NCBI GenBank assembly: GCA_937863215.1
Contig: CALMFQ010000199.1
Coordinates: 1-6,122 of the forward strand
DNA: 6,122 nt
Source: an uncultured Pseudomonadota bacterium
GTDB lineage: Bacteria > Pseudomonadota > Gammaproteobacteria > Burkholderiales > SCOH01
Direction: 5' to 3'
The notes below the pieces were generated by a model. It had not been told where the DNA came from. It was given only the letters and a program-made list of their open reading frames with translations, and did not search any database. Of the stretch, positions 1-5,165 are shown piece by piece (positions within the stretch are counted from its first letter, which is position 1; each line of letters starts with the position of its first letter). The position numbers and the translations under genes were made by a program.

Positions 1-268
1 ATTCTCGCCGACAGGGGGCTGGCTGCGGGGAATAAATCAGCGTCTCCTTAGGAAACTACCGCCTGATCGTTAGTATAAGTCGGGAATGGTGCGGCCGGAA
101 ACGCGTAAATCCGCCGCCGGCTTTTGACTCAAGAATCCTGTCTCAAACATTCCGCTTTTTGTTTCGTCGGTTTCTCGCGAATGTTTCATTCGTTTCTCAT
201 CCCGTCAGCCTGCGACGCCCAGGTCACAAGGCTCTGGCTGATATCCGCTATCCCGATTCCCGTTCGCG
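1..268. other. Non-coding upstream region
   Basis: No convincing gene is seen on either strand. On the + strand, two reading frames open at the window edge close early (stops at 49-51 and 71-73). Either could be the last 16 to 23 codons of an upstream gene, but neither tail is recognisable. A GCCGG/CCGGC stem (94-98 with 117-121) is followed by four T residues (122-125) and could be a weak intrinsic terminator for such a gene. The 18-nt loop and short T tract make that doubtful. The second half is less GC-rich and contains repeated GTTTC words, listed separately. Confidence 0.5.
161..198. repeat. Degenerate 16-bp direct repeat, 22-bp period
   Basis: The segments 161-176 (GTTTCGTCGGTTTCTC) and 183-198 (GTTTCATTCGTTTCTC) agree at 13 of 16 positions and start 22 bp apart, close to two turns of the helix. 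Each contains two GTTTC words 9 bp apart, giving GTTTC at 161, 170, 183 and 192. Overlapping them is a perfect 6-bp palindrome with a 3-bp spacer, CGAATG-TTT-CATTCG (178-192). It lies about 70 bp upstream of the -35 box of the following promoter, so an activator or second regulator site is possible. It could equally be chance in a T-rich stretch. Confidence 0.4.
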
Positions 269-297
269 TTGACAACTTACCTATCGGTAAGTACATT
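269..297 (+). promoter_or_regulatory. Sigma70-type promoter of the tetR-like gene
   Basis: A perfect -35 hexamer TTGACA (269-274) is followed after exactly 17 bp by TACATT (292-297), which matches the TATAAT consensus at four of six positions. Counting seven bases beyond the -10 box places the transcription start at about 304. That base is the A of the ATG of the next gene. There is no purine-rich Shine-Dalgarno sequence before that ATG. The promoter probably drives the whole operon through to the terminator near 2400, since no better promoter is seen before the second gene. Confidence 0.75.
275..292. promoter_or_regulatory. Palindromic operator inside the promoter spacer
   Basis: ACTTACC (275-281) and GGTAAGT (286-292) are perfect inverted 7-bp arms around the 4-bp centre TATC. 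The site fills the gap between the -35 and -10 boxes and overlaps the first base of the -10. A protein bound here would exclude RNA polymerase. The next gene encodes a TetR-family protein, and such proteins commonly bind palindromes of this size next to their own gene, so it is most likely the autoregulatory operator. The palindrome is seen directly; the identity of the binder is inferred from position. Confidence 0.75.
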
Positions 298-303
298 TCC
301 TGA

Positions 304-897
304 ATGAGTCATGTCAAACCCGATACCCGCAAGCTGATCCTCGATACCGGCGAAGAGTTGTTGCTGACGCGCAGTTTCAGCGCTTTCAGCTATTCCAATA
401 TTGCCGGCGCGCTGGGTGTGAAGAATGCGGCCATCCATTACCATTTTCCCAGCAAGACCGATCTTGGTGTGGCGATCATCCAGCGCTACCGGCGGCGTTT
501 CAAGCGCTGGACCGAGCAGCAGGAAATACTCTCGGCCGATCCGTGGCAGAAAATGGAATGGTATTTCGACCTGACCGTACGTTATTACGATCAGAACCAG
601 CGTATCTGCCCGACCGGCGTGCTGTCGGCCGAATTCCTGGTGCTGCCGGAGGAAATGCAGGTCGAGACGCGCCTGTTTGTCGAAGACCTGCTGGCGTGGT
701 GCACGCGGATTCTGGAAGAAGGGCAGCAGCAGGGCTATTTCATCTTTGCCGGCGTGGCGCGCGAGAAGGCGGTCAATATCATGGCGGCGTTGCAGGGCGG
801 CTTGCAGCTGACGCGGGTGCTGGCTTCGGCCGAGCTGCTCGACAATATCGCCCGCCAGATACGGATCGAGCTCGGTGCCGTTGGCCAGCCGGTTTGA
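304..897 (+). CDS. TetR/AcrR-family transcriptional repressor
   Basis: This 197-residue protein has the usual TetR length. Residues 8-55 form the N-terminal DNA-binding domain, with the helix-turn-helix at about 29-48 (SYSNIAGALGVK, then the recognition helix NAAIHYHF) and the family-typical FPSKTDLG just after. The rest is the helical ligand-binding and dimerisation domain, with a PTGVLSAE segment at 103-110. The ATG at 304 is the only sensible start because the next Met is beyond residue 80. It has no Shine-Dalgarno sequence and coincides with the predicted transcript start. The palindrome in its own promoter suggests autorepression. The genes downstream act on acyl-CoA-type substrates, so the inducer may be an acyl-CoA or fatty acid. 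That is an inference; the ligand cannot be read from the sequence, and no named regulator is claimed. Confidence 0.9.
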   Translation: MSHVKPDTRKLILDTGEELLLTRSFSAFSYSNIAGALGVKNAAIHYHFPSKTDLGVAIIQRYRRRFKRWTEQQEILSADPWQKMEWYFDLTVRYYDQNQRICPTGVLSAEFLVLPEEMQVETRLFVEDLLAWCTRILEEGQQQGYFIFAGVAREKAVNIMAALQGGLQLTRVLASAELLDNIARQIRIELGAVGQPV

Positions 898-899
898 TT

Positions 900-991
900 C
901 GGCTTGGCAATGGCAACAGCACTGTGTCGGCAGCGCCGTGCCGTGCTACAGCACGCTCTTCGGCTTGCGTGCGGTTGCCATTGCCAAGCCG
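900..991. repeat. 92-bp element with perfect 18-bp inverted arms
   Basis: CGGCTTGGCAATGGCAAC (900-917) is the exact reverse complement of 974-991. The arms enclose 56 bases. Each arm contains two tandem copies of a hexamer: TGGCAA at 905 and 911, and TTGCCA at 975 and 981. Inside the loop, CGTGC (942-946) and GCACG (951-955) form a further small stem around TACA. The element starts two bases after the tetR-like stop and ends 27 bases before the next gene. There is no T tract, so it is not an ordinary intrinsic terminator. It could be an RNA processing or stability hairpin, a regulator site, or a small mobile-type repeat. Flanking GATT (896-899) and GATA (992-995) match at only three of four bases, so a target duplication is not established. 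Confidence 0.8.
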
Positions 992-1018
992 GATAGTAAG
1001 TAAATCAAGGAAGATTAA

Positions 1019-1510
1019 ATGCCATCCAACCAACTGAGCCGCATGGTCGGCAAATTCGAGGGACTGCCGACCGGGCTGCGCCAGTCGTTACAGACCTTCC
1101 TGCTCGGCAACGTGGTGCCGTTTCTCGGTACTGCCGGCATGCGCTTTGAGACGGTGAGCTCGCCCAGGGTAGTGGTCAGCGTGCGCAACAAGCGCAAGGT
1201 GCAGAACCATATCAAGGGCGTGCATGCGGCGGCGATGGCGCTGCTGGCGGAAACTGCCACCGGTTTCGTCGTCGGCATGAATTTGCCGGACAGCAGATTG
1301 CCTTTGCTCAAGTCGATGAAAATCGATTACGTCAAACGCTCCAGCGGCGATATGCGTGCGGTGGCCGAGCTGACGCCGCAACAGATCCAGTCGATCGTCA
1401 ATGACGAAAAAGGCGAGGTGGTGGTCAAGGTGACGGTAACCGATGCCGCCGGCCAGCAGCCGGTCGAATGTGAAATGACCTGGGCCTGGGTGCCCAAAAA
1501 ACGCGGCTGA
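1019..1510 (+). CDS. DUF4442 hotdog-fold protein, thioesterase-like
   Basis: The 163-residue protein resembles the DUF4442 family, a branch of the hotdog-fold superfamily that includes acyl-CoA thioesterases. The key segment is NHIKGVHAAAMALLAETATG (63-82). It has the layout of the hotdog central helix, with N63, H64, H69 and E78 as candidate active-site positions. The following strands (about 97-118 and 132-157) fit the rest of the fold. There is no signal peptide, so it should be cytosolic. The start is well supported by AAGGA at 1007-1011, seven bases before the ATG. It lies 26 bp before a dienoyl-CoA isomerase-like gene, which suggests action on acyl-CoA esters from unsaturated fatty acids. 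Catalysis is not proven: family members are mostly uncharacterised, and a non-catalytic acyl-binding role is possible. Confidence 0.82.
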   Translation: MPSNQLSRMVGKFEGLPTGLRQSLQTFLLGNVVPFLGTAGMRFETVSSPRVVVSVRNKRKVQNHIKGVHAAAMALLAETATGFVVGMNLPDSRLPLLKSMKIDYVKRSSGDMRAVAELTPQQIQSIVNDEKGEVVVKVTVTDAAGQQPVECEMTWAWVPKKRG

Positions 1511-1536
1511 TCGCGCCGCCAATCAGGAGACAATGC

Positions 1537-2349
1537 ATGGAATTCCAGACTCTTAAAGTCAGCGTCAGCAACCATATCGCCCACATCGAGCTGAATCGTC
1601 CGGACAAGGCCAACGCCATGGACATGGTGATGTGGCGCGAAATCGGCAAGGCCTTCGACTGGGCCGACGGCGAAGCCGACGTGCGCGTGGTGGTACTGTC
1701 CGGCAATGGCAAGCATTTCACCGCCGGTATCGATCTGATGGCGCTGATGGGCGTGAAGGAAATGGTCAAGGACGAGTGCGAAGGCCGTAGCCGCGAAAAA
1801 CTGCGCCGCGTCATCCTGCAGATGCAGAGCGATCTGACGGCGCTGGAGCGCTGCCGCAAGCCGGTACTGGCGGCAATCCACAATGGCTGTATCGGTGGTG
1901 GCGTCGATCTGGTGTGTTGTGCCGACATGCGCTATGCCAGCGCCGATGCCTATTTCTGCATCAAGGAAATCGATATCGGCATGGTTGCCGATGTCGGTAC
2001 GTTGCAGCGCCTGCCGAAGCTGATCGGCGAAGGTCTGGCACGCGAGCTGGCCTACACCGGACGCAAGCTGGATGCCGAAGAGGCGCGGCAGATCGGCTAC
2101 GTCAACCGCGTGTTCGCCGACCGCGACGCACTGCTGGCCGGGGTGATGGAAATCGCCGCCGAAATCGCCAGCAAATCGCCGCTGTCGATTCGCGGCACCA
2201 AGGAAATGATCAACTACACCCGCGACCATTCGGTGGCCGACAGCCTGAACTTTATCGCCACCTGGAATGCCGGCATGCTGCTGTCGAACGATATCCAGGC
2301 CGCGATCATGGCGTCGATGGCAAAACAGAAGGCCGAATTCAAGAACTGA
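1537..2349 (+). CDS. Crotonase family; probable delta3,5-delta2,4-dienoyl-CoA isomerase
   Basis: This 270-residue crotonase appears to be a bacterial relative of ECH1. The oxyanion-hole segments are KHFTAGIDL (59-67) and NGCIGGG (116-122). Rat dienoyl-CoA isomerase uses Asp176, Glu196 and Asp204. The corresponding residues here are D124 (GGVDL), E144 (IKEIDIG) and D152 (ADVGTLQRLP), with identical spacing of 20 and 8. The ADVGTLQRLPK stretch and the later TRDHSVADSLNFIATWN (228-244) also closely resemble ECH1 rather than ordinary enoyl-CoA hydratases. The enzyme should convert 3,5-dienoyl-CoA to 2,4-dienoyl-CoA, which allows beta-oxidation of fatty acids with odd-position double bonds. AGGAG (1525-1529) lies seven bases before the ATG. 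It is the last gene of the operon, just before a strong terminator. A plain enoyl-CoA hydratase is the main alternative but would not explain D152. No peroxisomal-type C-terminal signal is present, as expected. Confidence 0.88.
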   Translation: MEFQTLKVSVSNHIAHIELNRPDKANAMDMVMWREIGKAFDWADGEADVRVVVLSGNGKHFTAGIDLMALMGVKEMVKDECEGRSREKLRRVILQMQSDLTALERCRKPVLAAIHNGCIGGGVDLVCCADMRYASADAYFCIKEIDIGMVADVGTLQRLPKLIGEGLARELAYTGRKLDAEEARQIGYVNRVFADRDALLAGVMEIAAEIASKSPLSIRGTKEMINYTRDHSVADSLNFIATWNAGMLLSNDIQAAIMASMAKQKAEFKN

Positions 2350-2366
2350 CCGGTTTGCCAAACCGG
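2350..2366. repeat. Small palindrome after the isomerase stop codon
   Basis: CCGGTTT (2350-2356) and AAACCGG (2360-2366) are perfect 7-bp inverted arms around GCC. The sequence begins at the base directly after the TGA stop and precedes the main terminator hairpin by six bases. In RNA it would form a compact hairpin stacked upstream of the terminator, perhaps protecting the 3' end. It has no T tract of its own. Confidence 0.6.
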
Positions 2367-2372
2367 GCCACA

Positions 2373-2405
2373 AGCCTGCTGCCAGCGATGGCGGCAGGCT
2401 TTTTT
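2373..2405 (+). terminator. Intrinsic terminator of the lipid operon
   Basis: AGCCTGCTGCCA (2373-2384) pairs with TGGCGGCAGGCT (2389-2400) to give a 12-bp stem with one G-U pair, closed by a GCGA tetraloop of the stable GNRA class. A run of T residues (2400-2405) follows directly. This is a textbook Rho-independent terminator 24 bp beyond the isomerase stop, separating the operon from the signalling gene downstream. Confidence 0.93.
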
Positions 2406-2428
2406 CTGCTGGCATGGCGGGCAAGGCC

Positions 2429-2434
2429 TATAAT
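2429..2434 (+). promoter_or_regulatory. Probable -10 box for the diguanylate cyclase gene
   Basis: A perfect TATAAT lies 24 bp past the terminator, placing transcription start near 2441 and leaving a 5' leader of about 41 bases before the GTG start. The -35 region is poor: the hexamer at the ideal 17-bp distance is CTGCTG (2406-2411), with two consensus matches. An activator may be needed, or basal expression may be low. Confidence 0.55.
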
Positions 2435-2481
2435 TCCTACTGTCACCGCGCTGCCCGCGCCGCCCCCGGAGTTCTTCCAAA

Positions 2482-5013
2482 GTGCTGCTGATCCGCCAGC
2501 TTCCGCTCGTATTGGCCACTGCGCTTGCCTATTATCTGGCCGGGCGCTGGGGCTTGCGGCTTGGCGCCAGTTTCCATACCCAGATTTCCTACCTGTGGCC
2601 ACCGTCGGGCCTGGCTTTTGCATTGCTGGCACTGACCCGGCTGCGTGTCTGGCCGGGCGTGCTGCTCGGCGCGCTGGCGATCAATTTCCACATTAGCGGC
2701 AATTTGCCATTGAGCGTGGCGATCGCCTGCGGCAATACCCTGGCGGCCTGGCTGCCGCTATTTCTGCTGCAGCGGCAAGCCGGTGGTTTTGAGCAGCGTC
2801 TCGATTCGATCCGTTCGGTTGCTGCGCTGATCGCGTTCGGCGGCATTCTCGGCTGCGCCATCTCTGCACTCAACGGTGTGACCTGGTTATGGCTGCTGCA
2901 CGCTCTGCAAGGCAATGCGTTTGGCGCCAGTTTCCGTGCCTGGCTGCTGGGCGATGCTACCGGGCTGATGGTATTCGCGCCACTGCTGCTGACCATTGCC
3001 CGCAGCGACCGGCCGTGGCTGCCGCAAGGGCGGGTGCTGGAGTTGCTGGGTATTCTGCTGCTGTTGTTGTTGCTGTGTCTGGCATTGCTGCTCGGCATTT
3101 CGCTGTCCGGGCGCGAAGAGCAGTTGCTGTTCCTGATTTTCCCGATTCTGGTGTGGGCCGGCCTGCGTTTCAGCAATCGTGAGGTGGCGCTGGCCAATTT
3201 CGCCATGTTCCTGATCGTCGCACTGGCGGCCGAGCTGGGCGTCTGGGACATGCATCACGCCGACTCCCTGCTGATGCAGTTGCAGCTGCTGTTCCTGTCG
3301 GCAACGATGTCCGGCCTGCTGCTGGCGGCAGCGCTGGAAACGCGCGATCGCGCCGTACGCAAGCTGGCGGCATCGGAGCGGCGCTACCGCCAGCTGTCGG
3401 AGCTGTCGCGCGATGTGATTTCGCGCCACGATCCGCATGGCGTGTTCCTGTTCGTGTCCGCCGCCTGCGATGCGGTGTTCGGCTATGCCCCGCGCGAGCT
3501 GCTCGGCCGCGGCTATTGTCATTTCTGCCATCCGGAAGACGTAGCGGCATTTCGCGGGCATTTTGCCGGCATTGCCCGGGGTACGACTTCCGGCAGCTGC
3601 TGCATTCGTTTCCAGCATCGGCTGGGGCACTATATCTGGCTCGAAATCACTTTCAACGGCGTCCCCCAGGGCGACAGCGGCAAGCCGGAAGTGGTGCTGG
3701 TGGCGCGCGACATCACACGGCGCAAGATCGATGACGCCGAACTGCAGGAAAGCGAGGAGCGCTACCGCAAGCTGATCGAGCTGATGCCGGATGCGCTGGT
3801 GCTGCACAAGAACGGCATCATCTATTTTGCCAACAGCGAGCTGATGCATATGCTCGAAGTGGCGCAACTGGAGCCGCTGATCGGCAGGCATGTGCAGGAG
3901 TTCCTGTGCAGCGCCAGCCGCGAACTGTCGGTGCAGCGGCTGACCAGTCTGGAATGCAACCAGCAACTGCCGTGCGCCGATATGCGCCTGCGCCTGCCGG
4001 ACGGGCGATTCAAGGATATCGAAGTGTCGTCCAGCTCGATCCGTCTGTGGGGCGACCAGTATGTGATCACGCTGGTGCGCGACGTCTCCGAGCGCAAGCG
4101 CGCCGAAGCGCAGCAGCGGCTGTCGGCCAAGGTATTCGAGGTGGCGATGGAAGGTATCGCGATTCTCGACCGGCGCTTTGTACCGGTATCGCTGAACCCG
4201 GCGTTCGAATCCATCTTCGGCTACCAGCTGCAGCAAATCCAGCACGAGGCGCTGCCGGTGCTGTCGCTTGGCCTGCACGACGATGCCTTTTTCCAGGGCA
4301 TGCGCCAGAAGCTGATCGAAACCGGCCAATGGCAGGGCGAAATGGCGCTGCGGCGCGGCGACGGCCGGGTGGCCACCGAACTGGTCAGCATCAGCTGCCT
4401 GTTCGACGAAGAGGGGGGCGCCAGCCACTATGTGGCGGTATTTGCCGATATCTCCTACCTCAAGGAAGCCGAACAGCGTTATCGCACCCGTGCCGAATAC
4501 GATTCGCTGACCCGCCTGCCGAACCGCAGCCTGCTGCACGAACGGCTGAACCAGGTGCTGGCGCGTTCACGCCGCAGCGGCGAAAAGTTCGTGCTGATGT
4601 TCGTCGATCTGGACGGCTTCAAGCACATCAACGATACCTTCGGCCACGCCATGGGCGACATGGTGTTGCGCACGCTGGCGGCGCGACTGGCCGACTGCGT
4701 GCGCCAGAACGACACGGTCAGCCGCCTTGGCGGCGATGAATTCGTGATCCTGATGGATGGCGCTCAGGATATGGACACGCTGCTGCAGTCGGTGGAGCGG
4801 GTGATCGATACCGTGCAGCGGCCAATCCGCGGCAACGGCCCGCCAATCCGCGTTACCGCCAGCATCGGCGTGGCACTGTATCCGGACGACGGCGACAACA
4901 TCGAAGCGCTGCTGCGCAACGCCGACTGCGCAATGTACTGCGCCAAGCGCAAGGGCAAGAACCAGTTCTGCTTTTTCGCCGATGACGCCGGATCGGCCGG
5001 CGGCGGTGAATGA
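2482..5013 (+). CDS. Membrane diguanylate cyclase: MASE1, three PAS, GGDEF
   Basis: This 843-residue inner-membrane protein should make cyclic di-GMP from two GTP. Residues 1-285 are a multi-helix MASE1 sensor with its WPPSG motif at 39-43; one helix (about 187-206) has seven leucines in a row. Three PAS domains follow at about 299-412, 424-537 and 548-660, the first two ending in PAC-like RDITRRK and RDVSERK. The GGDEF domain is 670-835, with metal and guanine-binding D709, N717 and D726, signature GGDEF at 750-754, and the inhibitory RxxD (R741, D744) correctly six residues ahead. All key residues are present, so it should be active and product-inhibited. No EAL domain is present. The GTG start has GGAG ten bases upstream, and an in-frame TAA at 2431-2433 excludes a longer form. 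PAS1 holds an unusual CHFCH (346-350). The sensed signal is unknown. Confidence 0.95.
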   Translation: MLLIRQLPLVLATALAYYLAGRWGLRLGASFHTQISYLWPPSGLAFALLALTRLRVWPGVLLGALAINFHISGNLPLSVAIACGNTLAAWLPLFLLQRQAGGFEQRLDSIRSVAALIAFGGILGCAISALNGVTWLWLLHALQGNAFGASFRAWLLGDATGLMVFAPLLLTIARSDRPWLPQGRVLELLGILLLLLLLCLALLLGISLSGREEQLLFLIFPILVWAGLRFSNREVALANFAMFLIVALAAELGVWDMHHADSLLMQLQLLFLSATMSGLLLAAALETRDRAVRKLAASERRYRQLSELSRDVISRHDPHGVFLFVSAACDAVFGYAPRELLGRGYCHFCHPEDVAAFRGHFAGIARGTTSGSCCIRFQHRLGHYIWLEITFNGVPQGDSGKPEVVLVARDITRRKIDDAELQESEERYRKLIELMPDALVLHKNGIIYFANSELMHMLEVAQLEPLIGRHVQEFLCSASRELSVQRLTSLECNQQLPCADMRLRLPDGRFKDIEVSSSSIRLWGDQYVITLVRDVSERKRAEAQQRLSAKVFEVAMEGIAILDRRFVPVSLNPAFESIFGYQLQQIQHEALPVLSLGLHDDAFFQGMRQKLIETGQWQGEMALRRGDGRVATELVSISCLFDEEGGASHYVAVFADISYLKEAEQRYRTRAEYDSLTRLPNRSLLHERLNQVLARSRRSGEKFVLMFVDLDGFKHINDTFGHAMGDMVLRTLAARLADCVRQNDTVSRLGGDEFVILMDGAQDMDTLLQSVERVIDTVQRPIRGNGPPIRVTASIGVALYPDDGDNIEALLRNADCAMYCAKRKGKNQFCFFADDAGSAGGGE

Positions 5014-5032
5014 GCCGCTGCTGCCGGTACGG

Positions 5033-5088
5033 TGCAACCGTGGCCCGATCCAGGTGTTGTCTGTGCCTCCTCGCAAACCCCGGTTGCA
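5033..5088. repeat. Short inverted repeat after the cyclase gene
   Basis: TGCAACCG (5033-5040) is the exact reverse complement of CGGTTGCA (5081-5088), with 40 bases between. The left arm also overlaps a small hairpin, ACGGT-GCA-ACCGT (5029-5041). No T tract follows, so a standard terminator is not supported. Its role, if any, is unclear, and an 8-bp match at this distance can arise by chance. Confidence 0.3.
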
Positions 5089-5091
5089 TGC

Positions 5092-5121
5092 TTGTGGTGC
5101 CCGGTTCCCGTTTGCCATAAT
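5092..5121 (+). promoter_or_regulatory. Possible promoter for the WYL regulator
   Basis: CATAAT (5116-5121) matches five of six -10 positions. TTGTGG (5092-5097) matches the first three -35 bases and lies 18 bp upstream. Transcription would start near 5128, giving a leader of about 38 bases. A small palindrome, ATGT-G-ACAT (5130-5138), covers the start region and could bind a regulator. It is a moderate-quality candidate only, because the -35 is weak. Confidence 0.4.
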
Positions 5122-5165
5122 CGAGCCATATGTGACATCCCAGCTGCATTGCCATTGAATCGACC

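Noticed and set aside
46..60. Minus-strand Shine-Dalgarno (AAGGAG) suggesting a divergent gene leaving the window
   Set aside because: No ATG, GTG or TTG follows at a usable distance on the minus strand before the window edge.
144..165. CAAAC and GTTTC words resembling halves of the PsrA operator of pseudomonads
   Set aside because: The halves are 12 bp apart, whereas the PsrA motif has 2-4 bp between them. The much better palindrome at 275-292 already explains repressor binding.
900..991. Integron attC recombination site
   Set aside because: The ends do not carry the RYYYAAC and GTTRRRY core sites in the required form, and no integrase or gene cassette is nearby.
900..991. Rho-independent terminator of the tetR-like gene
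   Set aside because: Neither strand has a T tract after the stem, and the 56-base loop is too long for a normal terminator.
1327..2424. Minus-strand open frame (365 codons) over the isomerase gene
   Set aside because: It is antisense to a gene with intact catalytic motifs, shows no recognisable domain, and overlaps the terminator.
3054..3080. CTG/TTG leucine run as a slippage-prone phase-variation tract
   Set aside because: The codons are mixed rather than a uniform repeat, and the run lies in a predicted transmembrane helix, where leucine runs are normal. In-frame triplet changes would not switch the gene off.
2887..4539. Long open frame on the minus strand (550 codons) across the cyclase gene
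   Set aside because: Its translation is Gln-, His- and Arg-rich low-complexity sequence typical of the shadow of a GC-rich gene, while the + strand frame has clear MASE1, PAS and GGDEF motifs.
975..5154. TTGCCA as a genome-wide regulatory word (975, 981, 2355, 2704, 5112, 5149 and others)
   Set aside because: It also occurs inside coding sequence, for example as Gly-Asn-Gly-Lys codons near 1701-1713 and near 2704. The count is only modestly above random expectation, and the positions share no consistent context.
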